Origin: CAZTBB01 sp964611755
GTDB taxonomy: Bacteria > Pseudomonadota > Alphaproteobacteria > Micavibrionales > Micavibrionaceae
Reading direction: 5' to 3'
Assembly (NCBI GenBank): GCA_964611755.1
Contig: CAZTBB010000039.1
Location: 1-16,637 of the forward strand
Length of the DNA stretch: 16,637 nucleotides
The notes below the pieces were generated by a model. The model searched no databases, was not told the origin of the DNA, and saw nothing but the letters and a program-made list of their open reading frames with translations. Numbering within the stretch: position 1 is the first letter of the stretch; each line of letters opens with the position of its first letter. A program made the translations under genes and the position numbers. Below are positions 15,088 to 16,637 of this stretch, piece by piece.

Positions 15088-15729
15088 CTAGCTATTTATG
15101 CGGGGCTGAACAATGGAAAGGATTTCGGATGCAATATCATCAACAGACTTTGTCGCATCAATCACAAAGCATCGTGCCGGGTGGCGTTTAGCAATATCCA
15201 AAAACCCCTGATGCAGGCGTCTATGGAAGTCTAAATCCATATTCTCAAAGCGATCCTCTTGGCTCCCCTGATCTGCCAATCTTCTGGAAGAGCGCTTTAG
15301 CCCCTCTTCCACATCTATATCAAAAATAAAGGTAATATCAGGTTTAAAATCACCAATGCTTGCCGTTTCAACAGCCTTGATATTGGCAATGGGAACCTCA
15401 TGACCATAGCCCTGATACGCATAGGTTGAATCAGAAAAACGGTCACATAAAACAACCTTCCCCTGAGCAAGGGCGGGCAAAATCACATCTTGAACATGCA
15501 TGGCACGCGCGGCAAACATCATCAAGCATTCAGCCGCCGGGCTCCATTCGCCTCCATCTCTTTGAACAAGCAGGTCACGAATTTTTTCTGCCTCCGGCGT
15601 TCCGCCGGGCTCGCGTGTTTGGATAAAATCACAGCCAAGCTCCGTCAACTTCTCGGCCAGCAATTTAATTTGCGTGGATTTTCCCGACCCCTCTCCACCT
15701 TCAAATGTAATAAAGAGCGGGTTCACCAT
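15088..15729 (-). CDS. tmk: Thymidylate kinase (dTMP kinase)
   Basis: Phosphorylates dTMP to dTDP, the last specific step to dTTP. The 213 aa length is standard. The P-loop GGEGSGKST is at 11-19, the dTMP-site TREPGGTP at 38-45, and DRFSDSTYAYQG at 96-107 is the DR(Y/F) signature. A LID-type arginine cluster (RSSRR, 146-150) precedes the EDRFE block, which resembles the bacterial type II arrangement with basic residues in the LID rather than in the P-loop. The ATG at 15729 is 6 bp after the carboxypeptidase stop, with AGGA inside the end of that gene as the likely ribosome-binding site. Neighbouring holB is the classic tmk partner. No anomalies. Confidence 0.97.
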   Translation of the reverse strand: MVNPLFITFEGGEGSGKSTQIKLLAEKLTELGCDFIQTREPGGTPEAEKIRDLLVQRDGGEWSPAAECLMMFAARAMHVQDVILPALAQGKVVLCDRFSDSTYAYQGYGHEVPIANIKAVETASIGDFKPDITFIFDIDVEEGLKRSSRRLADQGSQEDRFENMDLDFHRRLHQGFLDIAKRHPARCFVIDATKSVDDIASEILSIVQPRINS

Positions 15730-15735
15730 TCTGCA

Positions 15736-16637
15736 TCAATCCTGAGATGAATTATGGCCAAAAATAAATAAGACAGCCTTAGAAATTGTCTCGGAAATGA
15801 AGCCTTTGCGCGCAACGGACTGGCTTGCATAAACCGGCACCTCTATCGGCTCGAGGCGTGGAATAGAAATTTTGAGAACACCTACGCGGTCACCTTGCTC
15901 AACAGGGGCTGCCAAGGGCTCTTCATATTCAAGCTCAACCCGCAAATCGCTTTTATTCAAACTCGGGACCGTGATAGCAAGATCATCCTGCACAACGAGT
16001 GGCACTTGGGCATCTCTGCCCATAACAACATCCGCCATCTCTATAATCTCCCCCTCATCAAAAAGATGAACATTTTCAAAAGCCTTAAGGCCATAGTCCA
16101 ATATCTTTGCCGATTCCTGCGCCCGTGCGCGTTCATCTTCAAGACCATTTACAACAAGAATTACGCGACGTCCATTGCGTTTACCAGATCCAATTAACCC
16201 ATACCCACCTGCATCCGTATGCCCGGTTTTAATCCCGTCTGCGCCGATATCACGATACAGCAAAGGATTGCGGTTTCTTTGTCTGATATTGTTATAGGTG
16301 AATTCTTTTTCGGAATAGAATCCGTAATATTCAGGAAAATTCATAATCAGGGCGCGACCTAACGTGGCCATATCGCGCGCCGTTGAATAATGATTTGAGT
16401 CCGGCCACCCACTTGCGTTTTTAAAATTACTATTCACCATACCAAGCTCTTGCGCCTTTTTATTCAGCGCTTCGGCAAAAGCAGCCTCTGTACCGGCCAT
16501 CCCCTCAGCGAGCACAATGGCCGAGTCATTACCCGATTGAATGATAACACCGCGCACCAAATCTTCGACTTTTACGCGTTTATCAACCTCAACAAACATT
16601 TTTGAACCGCCCTTACGCCAGGCTTTCTCGCTAACCA
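15736..16637 (-). CDS. D-alanyl-D-alanine carboxypeptidase, PBP5-type, C-terminal part (5' end off-window)
   Basis: Periplasmic low-molecular-mass penicillin-binding protein that trims the terminal D-Ala of peptidoglycan stem peptides. The frame continues past the ATG at 16599 to the right edge: VSEKAWRKGGSK precedes MFVEV, which is the normal internal sequence of the family, so that ATG is not the start. The signal peptide and the catalytic S-x-x-K tetrad lie off-window. The visible part holds the SGN motif (IIQSGNDSA, about 16530) and the KTG motif (DGIKTGHTDAGGYGL, about 16220). The C-terminal beta domain (PVEQGDRVGVLKI, then EPIEVPVYASQ) follows. The last ~25 residues (FISETISKAVLFIFG) form a likely amphipathic membrane-anchoring helix, as in DacA/DacC. 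It is the visible upstream member of the housekeeping operon and ends 6 bp before tmk. The family is secure, but paralogue naming (dacA/dacC) is not possible here. Confidence 0.95.
   Translation of the reverse strand, partial: VSEKAWRKGGSKMFVEVDKRVKVEDLVRGVIIQSGNDSAIVLAEGMAGTEAAFAEALNKKAQELGMVNSNFKNASGWPDSNHYSTARDMATLGRALIMNFPEYYGFYSEKEFTYNNIRQRNRNPLLYRDIGADGIKTGHTDAGGYGLIGSGKRNGRRVILVVNGLEDERARAQESAKILDYGLKAFENVHLFDEGEIIEMADVVMGRDAQVPLVVQDDLAITVPSLNKSDLRVELEYEEPLAAPVEQGDRVGVLKISIPRLEPIEVPVYASQSVARKGFISETISKAVLFIFGHNSSQD

Noticed and set aside
15736..16599. A complete carboxypeptidase starting at 16599
   Set aside because: The frame continues to the window edge with typical family residues (VSEKAWRKGGSK), and the catalytic S-x-x-K is not yet reached.
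1..16637. tRNA, rRNA, CRISPR array, insertion sequence, integrase or attachment repeats
   Set aside because: Nearly every base is accounted for by intact coding genes with gaps under 30 bases; no such element was seen on reading both strands.

Overview
The window joins two blocks of genes that run towards each other. Tightly packed, short-overlap genes with bacterial start contexts show it is bacterial. The minus-strand order, read 5'->3' (D-Ala-D-Ala carboxypeptidase, tmk, holB, metG, tatD, PhnP-like metallo-hydrolase), is an arrangement I associate with Alphaproteobacteria. A MetRS without the zinc-knuckle cysteines and a delta' subunit without the enteric zinc cysteines agree with that. 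The A+T content is fairly high for the class. I cannot name the genus.

Left block, plus strand, 2-10725: a surface-polysaccharide (O-antigen or capsule type) locus that continues beyond the left edge. It starts inside manC (GDP-mannose supply), then gmd, a GDP-fucose-synthase-type epimerase/reductase, and a DegT-fold enzyme with a His-His pair in place of the PLP lysine. That pair and the surrounding sequence mark it as ColD (GDP-4-keto-6-deoxymannose 3-dehydratase). Together these form a route from mannose-1-phosphate to GDP-L-colitose (3,6-dideoxy-L-xylo-hexose), if the reductase acts as ColC. Next come a fucosyltransferase-like (GT11-type) enzyme that could transfer this sugar, a Wzx-type flippase, a MetW-like methyltransferase, two tandem GT2 and two tandem GT4 glycosyltransferases. 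No polymerase (Wzy), priming transferase or chain-length regulator is in the window.

Right block, minus strand, 10722-16637: a compact housekeeping operon. Read from the right edge it holds a PBP5-type carboxypeptidase (its start is off-window), thymidylate kinase, DNA polymerase III delta', methionyl-tRNA synthetase, TatD nuclease and a metallo-beta-lactamase-fold hydrolase. Adjacent genes overlap by 4 bp or are separated by 0-12 bp, so they are probably co-transcribed.

The two blocks meet with stop codons overlapping by 4 bp (10722-10725) and no classical terminator. No gap between genes exceeds 30 bases. I saw no tRNA, rRNA, CRISPR array, insertion sequence, integrase or origin. Promoters for both operons must lie outside the window. 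The points of most interest are the colitose branch, the glycosyltransferase pairs, the tail of the last glycosyltransferase, and a probable missing metal ligand in the metallo-hydrolase.
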